This document shows, piece after piece, positions 5,711-13,397 of a stretch of DNA of 31,072 nucleotides. The stretch covers positions 1 through 31,072 of the IMG/VR virus record IMGVR_UViG_3300029319_000291, one strand, 5' to 3'. Every line of letters begins with the position of its first letter. The stretch's first letter is position 1. The notes under the pieces are model-generated. The model saw only the letters and a list, made by a program, of their open reading frames with translations, did no database searches and was not told the DNA's origin. Made by a program: the position numbers and the translations under genes. The stretch comes from a virus.

Positions 5711-5857
5711 TCAGTCTATACCGACCTAGAATTTACTTTAACTTTCCCTCCTAAGTGTTCTTAACACCCATGTCATATTGCCTGTGTAATATGTGGTGAT
5801 TGAGGGGATTGGCAGCATGAAAAAGCCCTATCAGCAAAGGCTATGCGGAACTGCGCT

Positions 5858-5959
5858 TCATCCCCCCTTTCTCTTTACCCCCAATGCAATAGGGAAGGAA
5901 TCGTGCGAGGTCACCACCCCCCACACGTTTGGTCCGCAATACCTTTCTACCACATCCAT
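5858..5959 (-). CDS. Possible 33-aa protein coupled to the upstream gene
   Basis: The ATG (complement of 5957-5959) overlaps the stop of the 90-residue gene as TGATG, and AGGAT lies about nine bases upstream. The frame encodes a short product with one Cys, ending in GVKRKGG. The length is marginal; the only support is the exact translational coupling in a genome where nearly all neighbours are coupled this way. Function unknown. Confidence 0.38.
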   Translation of the reverse strand: MDVVERYCGPNVWGVVTSHDSFPIALGVKRKGG

Positions 5960-6231
5960 CAAAGATCTATCCTGTTAATGTTAATGTACTGCCGCTTAGG
6001 AGTTCTCCATCCCTTGTCCTTAGCCAGCTTATGTATCTGCGCCTCTGTTGCGCTCATCCCTCCAGGCATATGAAACTTATTCCTCTCCTTACTGTCCTGA
6101 AGAAAAACAAACCCACCCGTTGCCAGGTTGTACCGTTTAGTCCCGGACACACCATGCTTTATGCTCTTGTTAGACCGAGGAGTTAAATGCCTCGGCTCTC
6201 TTTTCTCTCTTGGATAACTATCCATGTTCAT
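5959..6231 (-). CDS. Hypothetical basic protein (90 aa)
   Basis: A Lys/Arg-rich product with a polar N-terminus (YPREKREPRHL) and a C-terminal helical segment (SATEAQIHKLAKDKGW). AAGAGG lies upstream of ATG 6231, and ATG 6225 is a near alternative. No known domain; the charge suggests nucleic-acid binding. It lies between the origin and the primase operon on the same strand. Confidence is limited because the codon usage does not stand out and the ribosome site is average. Confidence 0.5.
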   Translation of the reverse strand: MNMDSYPREKREPRHLTPRSNKSIKHGVSGTKRYNLATGGFVFLQDSKERNKFHMPGGMSATEAQIHKLAKDKGWRTPKRQYININRIDL

Positions 6232-6295
6232 CTCTGTACCTCTTGTGCTGTCCCGCCCCCAATGCTCGAGCCCTAGTATTTTTTAAAATTATCAT
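6218..6295 (-). CDS. Possible 25-aa leader peptide
   Basis: ATG (complement of 6293-6295) has AAGGCGG at good spacing. The 25-codon frame ends at TAG (6218-6220), just past the start of the 90-residue gene, a typical leader-peptide arrangement. TATAAT on the minus strand overlaps this start, so the site could equally be a -10 element. Evidence is weak. Confidence 0.22.
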   Translation of the reverse strand: MIILKNTRARALGAGQHKRYRDEHG

Positions 6296-6363
6296 TATAA
6301 TCCGCCTTGTTCGGATACTCCGATTTCTGGACACCCAAAAAAATTCCTTTTGCTTTGGGATTT

Positions 6364-6406
6364 CTCGGGCCAGTCAATTTAGACTCCTGGCTGGCCTGAG
6401 ATTTTT
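6364..6406 (+). terminator. Hairpin plus T-run, rightward orientation
   Basis: CTCGGGCCAG (6364-6373) pairs with CTGGCCTGAG (6391-6400) over ten positions with one G-U wobble. T5 follows at 6402-6406 on the plus strand. It looks like an intrinsic terminator for rightward transcription, yet flanking genes run leftward. It may stop antisense transcription entering the primase operon, or act as a 3' structure for the leftward transcript ending just before it. Confidence 0.5.
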
Positions 6407-6411
6407 AACCC

Positions 6412-6570
6412 TCACACCTCAAGCATCTCCTCAATCTTAGCTTTAAGGTCTTGCAACAAATCTATCCGAAGCACTCTGTCTTCATCATAGAAGTTTTCCT
6501 CCCATGCGATAAACCCCTCCTCTGCCATCCAATAAATCGTACCCATCTTCACCAAGTCTGGACTGCTCAT
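6412..6570 (-). CDS. Small acidic protein (52 aa)
   Basis: Found by reading the minus strand. ATG (complement of 6568-6570) lies 2 bp after the primase-helicase stop, with GGGAGG seven bases upstream. The 52-residue product contains two Trp (TIYWMAEEG, AWEENFYDED) and a C-terminal acidic helix. The strong ribosome site and tight coupling make it a credible gene. No family recognised. It may be a small accessory of the primase-helicase or simply a late member of the same transcript. Confidence 0.7.
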   Translation of the reverse strand: MSSPDLVKMGTIYWMAEEGFIAWEENFYDEDRVLRIDLLQDLKAKIEEMLEV

Positions 6571-6572
6571 CG

Positions 6573-8603
6573 TTAAACCTCCCACGGTTTCTGATTCGGA
6601 TTGTTCTCTAGGTAATGCCAGACCGCCTTGCCCGGATCCGCATATGTCTTGACCACATCACCCATGTACTTCTGCACAAAGCTCACCGCCCTCTGAGAAG
6701 CTTTGTTCCCATTAGGCATACGAGCCTTCTTCAGTGTCTCTCGAGCTAACATCTCCAGCTCGTTGCGCTTGTAGAATGTAGTCAGGTTCATAGCACCCGC
6801 CACAATCTGCGCGATCTTCACCTCATCCTCCTCAGTCTGCTTCGCCTGCTTAGGAATATTGTGCGAGGTAAACTCATTCATCTTCCACATGCCCTCATTG
6901 AAATCAAAGCGAGCTGTGTGCTCATCGGGCTCTTTCGCGTTACGCGCCTCGTAGAAGAACGATACATCGGGCCGCTCTCCCCCTAGCTTGATTCCGCTAT
7001 CGAACCACCCTGCGAAAGCTGAACCCCCTCTCGCAGACATGAAGGTTTTATCATCTGCCCTTTCCTTGCCTGTATGATGCGCGATCATGACGCTGACGTT
7101 GTTCAGTTCGATGAGAAGGTCCACACGATCGAGCAGCTTATGGATCTCAGAGTTGTTGTTCTCCTCACCATCGAAGAAGTTAATCACGGGATCGATCATG
7201 ACAATGTCAGGCTGATGAAATGCGATCTCATCCGAGATAGCCTGGATGTCTCCATCCCTCATGAGGTTCTTTCTCAATCGCCCAGTGATGATCAGATTGT
7301 TGTAACCCATGGGTATCAAGTCCTCACTGGCTGCAAATCGTCTGTAGTACAGCTCAATCCTCTGTTTGAGAAACTCTGCGATGATCTCTGCTTGCAGCCA
7401 CATCACCTTGAGCGGCCTGCTAAACGGCACATCCATAAAGTCAGTGCCTGTAGTTGCACCCGCTGCAAACCCACCAAGCCAGTTCGACTTACCGATCTTT
7501 GGCTTTCCAAGTAGTAATATCCTACTGTTCTCGAAGATAAACTTATCTCCCCAGAACAACTCAATCTCACTGTCATCGAGGTCCACCCATTCAGCAGCGG
7601 AGAAAGGTTTGAGCCCTAACGGTCCTTCAGTCTTCTCCTCCTCGACTATATCGATAGGATCCTCTTGAGACTGTATGTCCTTGAGATCCTGAGTGAGTCC
7701 AGCCTCCCACGTTGAGGTCTCCCACTTCATGATCCCTGAGTCCACGTCTTCAGGATGCCTCTTGATGTGACCCGATGTAATCGACACAACAGTTCGAGTG
7801 ACCTCCATGAGGTCCATTGGAGGGAAGCATGTCTGGTTCCAGTCCTGAGCCTTGATGAGCACTTCTCTCATGCCCCACCCTTCTTTCACCCACTTACCCA
7901 CTAGCCTCGCCAGTGTGTCATTACGAGTACCAGGTTCGACAGGATCCTCTGTCAGTTTCTCTCTGACCAGGTTCTCTACTGTCGCGCCTGTATTGAATTC
8001 ATGTATTGCTTTTAGATCGTTCTCTCCCAGAACAGGGAGATCCTCCATGCCATCCATGTGGTACGCAGTATCCATGTCCCATCGATAGCCTTCGCTAGGC
8101 ACGATCATGACATAACCACCATCGCCTCTGACATCCAACTTGTTCTTACCTGCGCTATTCCTGACCAGAGAATTACCCACCGCATACAGATAGTGAGATC
8201 CTCCTCGAGGCGTTGTCTGCTTGAGCGGAGTCCGACTGATAGCCCCACCATTCACCCACTCGACACTCTCATCACTGTCTGCATCGACCACCACAAAGTT
8301 AATACCAGTGATCGCTGCCCAGTTAGCCTGCGGATACTGTTTGTGCCAATGCTCAATCTCGTCATGAGAAGGCTGTATCTTTTGGTAGTGCTGCCACTTC
8401 ACCCGAGGAGTCTTGGCCCATCGAGCTTGTATTTCTTGCTCAGAATCGAAGGGATGGCGCGATCGAAAGTATTTCGGCGCAACCTCTGAAGGGGATCCGC
8501 ATGGGATCAAATGGAAGCCATGCTCCCATAAATAAAATAGTAACTCTTCCTTAGCTTCAGGCGATACTTCACTCTGATTATCAATCGGCAGATTAAACGA
8601 CAT
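6573..8603 (-). CDS. Bifunctional primase-polymerase / RepA-like helicase
   Basis: Predicted to start DNA synthesis and unwind the phage fork. Residues about 22-175 are a Prim-Pol (AEP) domain: acidic DAD at 107-109, GGSHY at 134-138 with the catalytic-type His137, and LDVRGDGGYVMIVPS at 156-170. A helical linker resembling the primase C-terminal module follows (about 220-285). The C-terminal half is a RecA-fold RepA/AAA_25 ATPase: Walker A GKPKIGKS (366-373), Walker B IVMID (467-471), and IAHHTGKE as the sensor strand. The 676-residue length fits such fusions. ATG 8603 has AAGGAT upstream and sits 6 bp after the HTH gene. The iterons at 5526-5702 are its likely target region. Confidence 0.9.
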   Translation of the reverse strand: MSFNLPIDNQSEVSPEAKEELLFYLWEHGFHLIPCGSPSEVAPKYFRSRHPFDSEQEIQARWAKTPRVKWQHYQKIQPSHDEIEHWHKQYPQANWAAITGINFVVVDADSDESVEWVNGGAISRTPLKQTTPRGGSHYLYAVGNSLVRNSAGKNKLDVRGDGGYVMIVPSEGYRWDMDTAYHMDGMEDLPVLGENDLKAIHEFNTGATVENLVREKLTEDPVEPGTRNDTLARLVGKWVKEGWGMREVLIKAQDWNQTCFPPMDLMEVTRTVVSITSGHIKRHPEDVDSGIMKWETSTWEAGLTQDLKDIQSQEDPIDIVEEEKTEGPLGLKPFSAAEWVDLDDSEIELFWGDKFIFENSRILLLGKPKIGKSNWLGGFAAGATTGTDFMDVPFSRPLKVMWLQAEIIAEFLKQRIELYYRRFAASEDLIPMGYNNLIITGRLRKNLMRDGDIQAISDEIAFHQPDIVMIDPVINFFDGEENNNSEIHKLLDRVDLLIELNNVSVMIAHHTGKERADDKTFMSARGGSAFAGWFDSGIKLGGERPDVSFFYEARNAKEPDEHTARFDFNEGMWKMNEFTSHNIPKQAKQTEEDEVKIAQIVAGAMNLTTFYKRNELEMLARETLKKARMPNGNKASQRAVSFVQKYMGDVVKTYADPGKAVWHYLENNPNQKPWEV

Positions 8604-8609
8604 AACTTG

Positions 8610-8897
8610 TTATCCTTTTGCTGGTACGCCTTTCCTTTTTTCTAATGGCCGACTCTTTGTCTTCGACCTGTCTTCTGGTATTGCAATGGTGCTATGGATC
8701 TCGCTGGCTGGCCCATAAATAGACTCCCAGTCCAACCGTCCATCAGACATATGCATAAACAGCTTCGCTAACTTTACAGATGGAGACCTGTTGAGTAAAC
8801 GATACTGACTAATAGATCCTCGAGGCTTGCCAGTTCTCCTGGCTACCTCCTCATCACCTAGCTCCCATATCCATTCTGCTAACGTCATCTTATTCAT
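8610..8897 (-). CDS. HTH DNA-binding protein (Cro/CI type)
   Basis: The 95-residue protein has a lambda-repressor-like helix-turn-helix at about 14-50 (GDEEVARRTGKPRGSISQYR), followed by a DGRLDWESIYG segment and a basic, disordered tail. AGGCGG precedes ATG 8897; ATG 8888 is a possible second start. It lies between the GIY-YIG nuclease and the primase-helicase on one transcript. It could be a transcriptional regulator, for example acting on the palindromes at 867-903 or 9616-9628, or an origin-binding initiator feeding the primase-helicase. With no integrase in view, calling it a lysogeny repressor is not justified. Confidence 0.78.
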   Translation of the reverse strand: MNKMTLAEWIWELGDEEVARRTGKPRGSISQYRLLNRSPSVKLAKLFMHMSDGRLDWESIYGPASEIHSTIAIPEDRSKTKSRPLEKRKGVPAKG

Positions 8898-8899
8898 CC

Positions 8900-9571
8900 T
8901 TATACCGCCTCACGATAATCATCAATCGAGGTGACTTTGTTTTCATTGTGCGTCTTGTTGAGCTTTGGAGAGTACTTCTTAATGAGTTTCTTCTCCCAGT
9001 AACTCATCCTGTGTTTGAGGCAAGGCAACAGCCTTACCGCATTGAAATGCTTATCCCGCTGGTGTGAGCTTAATCTCGAGTAAGGGCTCTTTGACTGACC
9101 GACATAGACGATCTCATCACCATCAAAGAGAATGTAGATACATGGTCTAAAGATCTTGCCTGTAGCCCACTTCTTTCTGTGTGGAGTTTGGTCTGGCTTA
9201 GGGTCGTAGGGTATAGCCTTGTTGACCTCGACCTCTACAATCTTTTCCTTGTAGATGGTGTATTGCTCTTCTTGAAGCTCCTTGATGCGAAAAACCGCTT
9301 CCTCAATGCTTTGAAGCTTTTCTAAACAAGCATCATCTCTTGCCTTCTTCGCGTCCTCAAAAAACTTATCGAGATCTGTGTCCATAGAGTTACCATAAGG
9401 ACCATAAGTATGAGAAGGGCCAACCCGAACTGAACTGTTACCTGTCGTTGTAGTTATAGCCGAGCTGAAGTTAAGGCTAGTACCCATAGCAGCGCCCGAA
9501 CTACTAACCCACAAGCCGCCGGTATTATCTCCAAAAAACCTCGTTCCTATTATCTTTAACTCACTAGACAT
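8900..9571 (-). CDS. GIY-YIG endonuclease-domain protein
   Basis: The C-terminal domain (about 143-210) has CIYILF, then VYVGQS 11 residues later, Arg166, Glu193 in YWEKKLIKKY and KLN, matching the GIY-YIG nuclease catalytic pattern. The middle (about 65-115) is a charged coiled coil. The first 60 residues are rich in Ser, Thr and Gly, unlike a nuclease. I use ATG 9571 because AAAGGA lies six bases upstream; ATG 9577 abuts that site. It is the first gene of the leftward replication transcript and starts 151 bp from the divergent operon. It could be a homing-type or structure-specific nuclease; the operon context argues for a DNA-processing role. Confidence 0.82.
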   Translation of the reverse strand: MSSELKIIGTRFFGDNTGGLWVSSSGAAMGTSLNFSSAITTTTGNSSVRVGPSHTYGPYGNSMDTDLDKFFEDAKKARDDACLEKLQSIEEAVFRIKELQEEQYTIYKEKIVEVEVNKAIPYDPKPDQTPHRKKWATGKIFRPCIYILFDGDEIVYVGQSKSPYSRLSSHQRDKHFNAVRLLPCLKHRMSYWEKKLIKKYSPKLNKTHNENKVTSIDDYREAV

Positions 9572-9615
9572 CAGCATTCCTTTTGCTTAACACTAAGAAG
9601 CCTATCATACACATT

Positions 9616-9628
9616 TTGTAACTTACAA
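9616..9628. promoter_or_regulatory. Palindrome in the divergent control region
   Basis: TTGTAA-C-TTACAA is a perfect 6-bp inverted repeat, and CTTAC here also pairs with GTAAG at 9637-9641 across a T8 run. It lies between the two divergent genes, next to a leftward TATGAT (complement of 9604-9609), which could be a -10. An operator controlling one or both directions is plausible; the binder is unknown. Confidence 0.45.
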
Positions 9629-9645
9629 TTTTTTTTCGTAAGGGG

Positions 9646-9673
9646 TTGCTAATTTATTTTTTATCTCTAGAAT
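9646..9673 (+). promoter_or_regulatory. Probable promoter of the recombination operon
   Basis: TTGCTA (9646-9651) and TAGAAT (9668-9673) with a 16-bp spacer make a moderate sigma70 promoter, giving a leader of about 45 nt before the gene at 9723. The upstream stretch is T-rich, which could help polymerase binding. Confidence 0.5.
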
Positions 9674-9722
9674 GCGTTATGTGGTTGGTTAGTAGATAGA
9701 TGGATAGTAAAAGGAGTCTAAT

Positions 9723-10136
9723 ATGAGCGAAATAAATTCGTTAGCAAAGCAGTTAGTTGCAGCGCAACGCAAAAAGAAAGAGATAGAAGAATGTATTAAA
9801 GATCTAAAGAAAAAGATTTTAGATACAGAAGAAGCTTCTCTTGCCTTAACCCCCTTGTCCAATGAGGGCGGTAGCGATACTCAAAACGGAATAACCTTTT
9901 CAATACCCAGAACTCACATATGGGATCAGGAAACTTTGGATGAAATTCTAGAGTTGATTCCTCGAGAGGAATGGCCTCCATTTGTAAAACAAATAACCGA
10001 GTATAAAGTTGATAACACCGTATGGAATAAGTGGGCCTTATCCAACCCAGGCATGGCATCGCAATTCCATAGGGCTCATTCGATCATGCTTGGTGATAAA
10101 TCAATTACAAAAATTAAGCTAAACGAGGAGGACTAA
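9723..10136 (+). CDS. Coiled-coil protein of the recombination operon (137 aa)
   Basis: AAGGAG lies seven bases before ATG 9723. Residues 1-40 form a Lys/Glu-rich coiled coil (AAQRKKKEIEECIKDLKKKI). The rest contains FSIPRTHIWDQETLDEILE, REEWPPFV and a Trp-rich C-terminal part. Similar 'R-x-x-x-W-D' proteins sit directly before Sak4-type ATPases in other phages; their function is unknown to me. The stop TAA abuts the next ATG, so the pair is coupled. Confidence 0.72.
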   Translation: MSEINSLAKQLVAAQRKKKEIEECIKDLKKKILDTEEASLALTPLSNEGGSDTQNGITFSIPRTHIWDQETLDEILELIPREEWPPFVKQITEYKVDNTVWNKWALSNPGMASQFHRAHSIMLGDKSITKIKLNEED

Positions 10137-10919
10137 ATGTCCCTATTGAATCAGGTTGAAAATCGGAATCAGAATTCTGTGCCTGTAGTAAGGATGAATA
10201 TTCAAGGAACTGATGGTGTGGGTAAGAGCACTTTCGGAGCCGGTGCTGAGTCACCAATATTCATCCAGGCTGAGGACGGGTTGTCATACATTGATGTCCC
10301 AAGATTCCCGCTATGCAACACATGGAATGAAATCCTAGATTGCGTAGAATCTGTGGCGAACGAACAGCACAGCTACAAGACGGTTGTTCTCGACACTACA
10401 GATAGAGCTTCCTCTCTCTGTCAGCAACACGCTTGCGAGCAGAACGGGTGGAAGAGCATTGAAACACCAGGGTTCGGCAAAGGTTTTACTGCTGAAAAAG
10501 AGTACTGGCAAAAGCTATTAGATGGATTTGATTTTTGTATACGCAAAGGGATTAACGTAATTCTTTTGTCTCATGTACAGGAGAAAACATTTAATGATCC
10601 CGAGAGGGAGCCATACGACAGGTGGACGATGCGATGTCCTAAAGGTGTCAATGCCTTGATCAAAGATTGGGTTGATTTCAACTTCTTTGCATCCTACGAA
10701 ACCAACACGGTTAAGGAAGGATCGAACAAGGCGAGAGCAGTCTCATTCGGCAATCGAGCGTTGTTCACCAAGTTTGCTGCCGCATACGATGCTAAATCTC
10801 GTATCGAGCTACCAGATAAAATTGATTTTAACTGGCAGTCTTTTTATACGCATTACACCCAGGCTCTCTCAGCCAAGGGTGCAACTCAAACGCAACAGGT
10901 TAAGGAGGCCACAGTATGA
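10137..10919 (+). CDS. Sak4-like RecA-fold ATPase (AAA_24)
   Basis: Probable single-strand annealing or recombination ATPase. Walker A GTDGVGKST is at 24-32, Walker B TVVLD at 82-86, and a NVILLSHVQEK strand near 145-155 serves as the sensor-type motif. The 260-residue length and the following DUF669 gene fit the phage Sak4 arrangement, in which the ATPase works with an SSB-like partner. GAGGAGG precedes the ATG, and the stop overlaps the next ATG (ATGA). Confidence 0.83.
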   Translation: MSLLNQVENRNQNSVPVVRMNIQGTDGVGKSTFGAGAESPIFIQAEDGLSYIDVPRFPLCNTWNEILDCVESVANEQHSYKTVVLDTTDRASSLCQQHACEQNGWKSIETPGFGKGFTAEKEYWQKLLDGFDFCIRKGINVILLSHVQEKTFNDPEREPYDRWTMRCPKGVNALIKDWVDFNFFASYETNTVKEGSNKARAVSFGNRALFTKFAAAYDAKSRIELPDKIDFNWQSFYTHYTQALSAKGATQTQQVKEATV

Positions 10920-11479
10920 GTTTTTTTGATCAACAAGTAAATCTCTCGCAGGTAGAGGAAACAAGCGGTGATTTTTCACCAATCCCACCGGGGGAATACA
11001 CCTTAGAAGCTACCGGATATAAAGAGAAGCTTTCTTCTAATAACAATCAAATGCTGGAATTAGAGTTCACGATTGTTGGACCTAGCTTCGGTGGTCGTAA
11101 GATATGGGACAACTTTGTTAAAGGTCAGCCTGTTGCTTACGGAAGACTCAAGTCTTGGATTGTTGCAACTGGATTATCTGGTGACCAGGATCTTAACCAG
11201 CCTCTAATTAACAGCGCCATGAATCGTAGATTTCAGGGTAATGTTTATATGCAAGCAGGGACCAATGGGTATGCGGATAAGCCTCAGATTAAGTCTTTTC
11301 TGAAGCCACAAGCAGCGCCGGCTCAACAGCCAGTGCAGCAAGAACAACCGCAGTTCCAACAGCCTCCTGTTCAACAAGCACCTGTGCAGCAGCAGCAACC
11401 TGTACAGCAACAGCCTGTTCAACAGCCAGAGCAACAACCTGCTGGAGCGGCGCAATTCAACGCGCAGTGGTCGAAGTAG
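10916..11479 (+). CDS. DUF669 ssDNA-binding-like protein with Gln/Pro tail
   Basis: Residues 1-130 match DUF669: N-terminal FSPIPPGEYTLEATGYKEK, then LELEFTIVGPSFGGRKIWDNF and a later GLKSW-like helix region. DUF669 proteins occur beside Sak4 ATPases and are thought to be OB-fold ssDNA-binding proteins. Residues about 135-180 are a low-complexity tail of PVQQ/QQP repeats, like the disordered tails of SSBs. The tail ends in FNAQWSK rather than the acidic DDDIPF-type tip used for partner binding in bacterial SSB. Confidence 0.8.
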   Translation: MSFFDQQVNLSQVEETSGDFSPIPPGEYTLEATGYKEKLSSNNNQMLELEFTIVGPSFGGRKIWDNFVKGQPVAYGRLKSWIVATGLSGDQDLNQPLINSAMNRRFQGNVYMQAGTNGYADKPQIKSFLKPQAAPAQQPVQQEQPQFQQPPVQQAPVQQQQPVQQQPVQQPEQQPAGAAQFNAQWSK

Positions 11480-11616
11480 TAGTTGTTTTCAGGATTGGCT
11501 CGAAGGAATTTCGGCAGAGTTTTTTCGATGCCAACCAGGATGTGGTCGATGATTTTATCGATCGCATCCAGCCTGAGAACATAGTAAAGATAATCGAGAA
11601 GAAACATGAATTATGA
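11467..11616 (+). CDS. Possible small protein (49 aa)
   Basis: A frame shifted relative to the upstream gene runs from GTG 11467 to TGA 11614. It encodes FRIGSKEFRQSFFD followed by an acidic-then-basic helix ending IIEKKHEL. It fills a gap that is otherwise unexplained, and its stop lies inside the start of the next small gene. The ribosome site is poor (GGAG is 19 bases from GTG), so the true start is uncertain. Confidence 0.42.
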   Translation: MVEVVVVFRIGSKEFRQSFFDANQDVVDDFIDRIQPENIVKIIEKKHEL

Positions 11617-11758
11617 AAGGAAGATGCAGGCCGTCCTGAAAGTTTTGGAAAGGCCCAGGCTAAGTATGTGGGCTCTAGATTACTGGCACGATGTTTACTT
11701 GCAGCTTGCTAAGGCACAGATAAATGAAACTGAGACAATACCAAGAACAATCCATTGA
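11606..11758 (+). CDS. Small protein (50 aa) before the helicase
   Basis: ATG 11606 opens a 50-codon frame that overlaps the previous stop by 11 bp and the helicase start by 35 bp. The product reads like a compact helical protein (MQAVLKVLERPRLSMWALDYW, shown here in part by its Trp and aromatic content) and keeps a sensible composition throughout. Such short genes between DUF669 and the helicase are common in phages. No function can be given. Confidence 0.52.
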   Translation: MNYERKMQAVLKVLERPRLSMWALDYWHDVYLQLAKAQINETETIPRTIH

Positions 11759-13397
11759 GGGTATAAAGAATTGGTTTGGCACACAAACCACACCCCCTTT
11801 GCTTGTTCTTCCTACTGGATCTGGAAAGACTGTAGTTTTTGCTACTCTCATACGGAACCTCTATCGGATTAATCCGAATAAAAGATTTTTAATTATCGCG
11901 CACAGACAAGAGTTGATTAGCCAAGCGCGAGATAAATTACTTAGCGTGTGGCCATGCGCTCCTTACAGCATTATGGCTGCGGGATTAAAAGAATTCGATG
12001 CAACCGCGCCTATTGTTATTGCTAGTAGGGACACATTGGCTTCAAAGAAACGACTACATGCATGCGAACCATTTGATTTGATTGTGGTTGATGAGGCCCA
12101 CCATGTAGGCCCAGATAAAAACAGCCGGTATAGAAAGATACTTAGCCACCTCGAGGAGATCGGGGATCCGTATGTAATGGGAGTGACAGCCACCCCATAT
12201 CGAATGGGCCAGGGCATGATCTATGGAATGGAAGATGATCATTACTTTGGTGGTGTGGCTCATCAGGTGACAATACCAGAACTCATAGAACAAGATTACT
12301 TATGCAGGCTTTCTGCTTTTGCAGTAGCGGATAGCGCAATCATCGATGCCTCCACTGCCAGGTTGAAGTTTAAAGGTGGTGACTATCGAGAGTCTGACCT
12401 CGAGGTGATCGCTATGGAGGATCACACCATTGTGCAGATCATCGATGACTGGATAGACAAGGCCTTTAGTAAAGGTAGGACCAGCACCGTTTTCTTCTGC
12501 GTCACTGTCGCTCATGCATACAAGATGTGTATATATTTAAAGAAGAGTGGCATTAAGGCCGCTGCCATTACAGCAGAGACTCCAGCCAAAGAAAGAGTGC
12601 AGATACTCGAGGATTTTGAGTCAGGAGAGATCAATGCTTTGTGTAATGTAGCCGTACTTACTGAAGGATGGGACGCTCCGCGCACAGATTGTATTGCCAT
12701 ATTGCGACCCACTAAGTCTTTAGGTCTTTATGTGCAGATCTGCGGTCGGGGCATGAGAACCTGGGGAGACAAGCAAGACTGTCTACTTCTGGATTACGGC
12801 GAGAACATGAAGCGCCATGGCTGTATCGATCGAGCCAAGCCAAAGAATAATAGAGATGAAACTGATGACAAGGTTTGGATCTGTGACTCTTGCCTGGGTG
12901 TTAACGACTGGGATGAGCAGTTTTGTTTTGAGTGCGGAGAGCCCAAGCCTAAGCCTGAGATTAAGATTGAAGAAGAGCCTGTACAGGGAGAGGGTATTGG
13001 TCCCGATCGAGATGTGGCGGCAGCTAACGAAGCGGCTGAGGGGTATGTTCTTTCAGATGAGATGCAAGAAGTTGGTGTTAAAGAAGAAACTAGGAAGGTA
13101 AGCAATGTTATAGCTGAAGCTACTGTATCGGCTAACGGTAACCTTTACTGCAAAGTTAAGTTCATGACTTATGACAGTTATTATCCTTACAGTTTGCCAT
13201 TGATGATTGGCATGCCTGGTAAAGCTGGGCTTGCTGCTCACAGAAAGTGGAGCACACTAACTAGAGAAAAAGGTTATGAGCCCGATACAGTTGATGAAGC
13301 TGTCATGCTAATTAATAGTGGGGTATTTGATAGTATCCGTGAAATAGTAGTCAGAAAAGAGGGGAAGTACTGGAATGTTGTCAACGCAAATTTTTGA
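11724..13397 (+). CDS. SF2 DEAD/DEAH-family helicase with zinc ribbon
   Basis: ATP-driven nucleic-acid unwinding or branch-migrating enzyme. An N-terminal Q-motif region (LRQYQEQSI) is followed by Walker A PTGSGKT (30-36), DEAH (123-126) and TATP (155-158). The second RecA domain has VLTEGWDAPRTD and the arginine-finger motif QICGRGMR (near 342). A four-Cys knuckle follows (CDSC...CFEC, about 385-407). The last about 100 residues form an extra domain often seen on phage helicases, starting near SNVIAEATVSANG. It resembles UvsW- or RadD-like phage helicases. Its 3' end overlaps the nuclease gene by 23 bp. Confidence 0.88.
   Translation: MKLRQYQEQSIEGIKNWFGTQTTPPLLVLPTGSGKTVVFATLIRNLYRINPNKRFLIIAHRQELISQARDKLLSVWPCAPYSIMAAGLKEFDATAPIVIASRDTLASKKRLHACEPFDLIVVDEAHHVGPDKNSRYRKILSHLEEIGDPYVMGVTATPYRMGQGMIYGMEDDHYFGGVAHQVTIPELIEQDYLCRLSAFAVADSAIIDASTARLKFKGGDYRESDLEVIAMEDHTIVQIIDDWIDKAFSKGRTSTVFFCVTVAHAYKMCIYLKKSGIKAAAITAETPAKERVQILEDFESGEINALCNVAVLTEGWDAPRTDCIAILRPTKSLGLYVQICGRGMRTWGDKQDCLLLDYGENMKRHGCIDRAKPKNNRDETDDKVWICDSCLGVNDWDEQFCFECGEPKPKPEIKIEEEPVQGEGIGPDRDVAAANEAAEGYVLSDEMQEVGVKEETRKVSNVIAEATVSANGNLYCKVKFMTYDSYYPYSLPLMIGMPGKAGLAAHRKWSTLTREKGYEPDTVDEAVMLINSGVFDSIREIVVRKEGKYWNVVNANF

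Larger units (their letters stand above)
5397..5857. other. Non-coding span around the putative origin
   Basis: The 460 bp contain, left to right, a T-rich leader with the ribosome site for the leftward gene at 5396, a small hairpin CCTCT/AGAGG (5461-5477), the AT block, the iterons, and a GTGTT-CTT-AACAC palindrome at 5755-5767. Only very short frames exist. No clear sigma70 promoter stands out, though TATA-like sequences in the AT block could drive leftward transcription of 5396-4529. Confidence 0.55.

Noticed and set aside
5793-5978. 61-codon plus-strand frame
   Set aside because: Its sequence is Pro/Cys/Ser-mixed with no convincing ribosome site and it lies antisense to a coupled pair of leftward frames.
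6210-6440. 76-codon plus-strand frame
   Set aside because: Hydrophobic and Leu/Ile/Arg-rich with no ribosome site; it runs through the terminator hairpin and antisense to better-supported small genes.
7074-8489. Several long plus-strand frames opposite the primase-helicase
   Set aside because: They are antisense shadows of a gene with complete Prim-Pol and Walker motifs.
8610-8897. Lysogeny repressor
   Set aside because: The HTH is real, but no integrase, attachment site or excisionase is seen, so a lysogeny role is unsupported.
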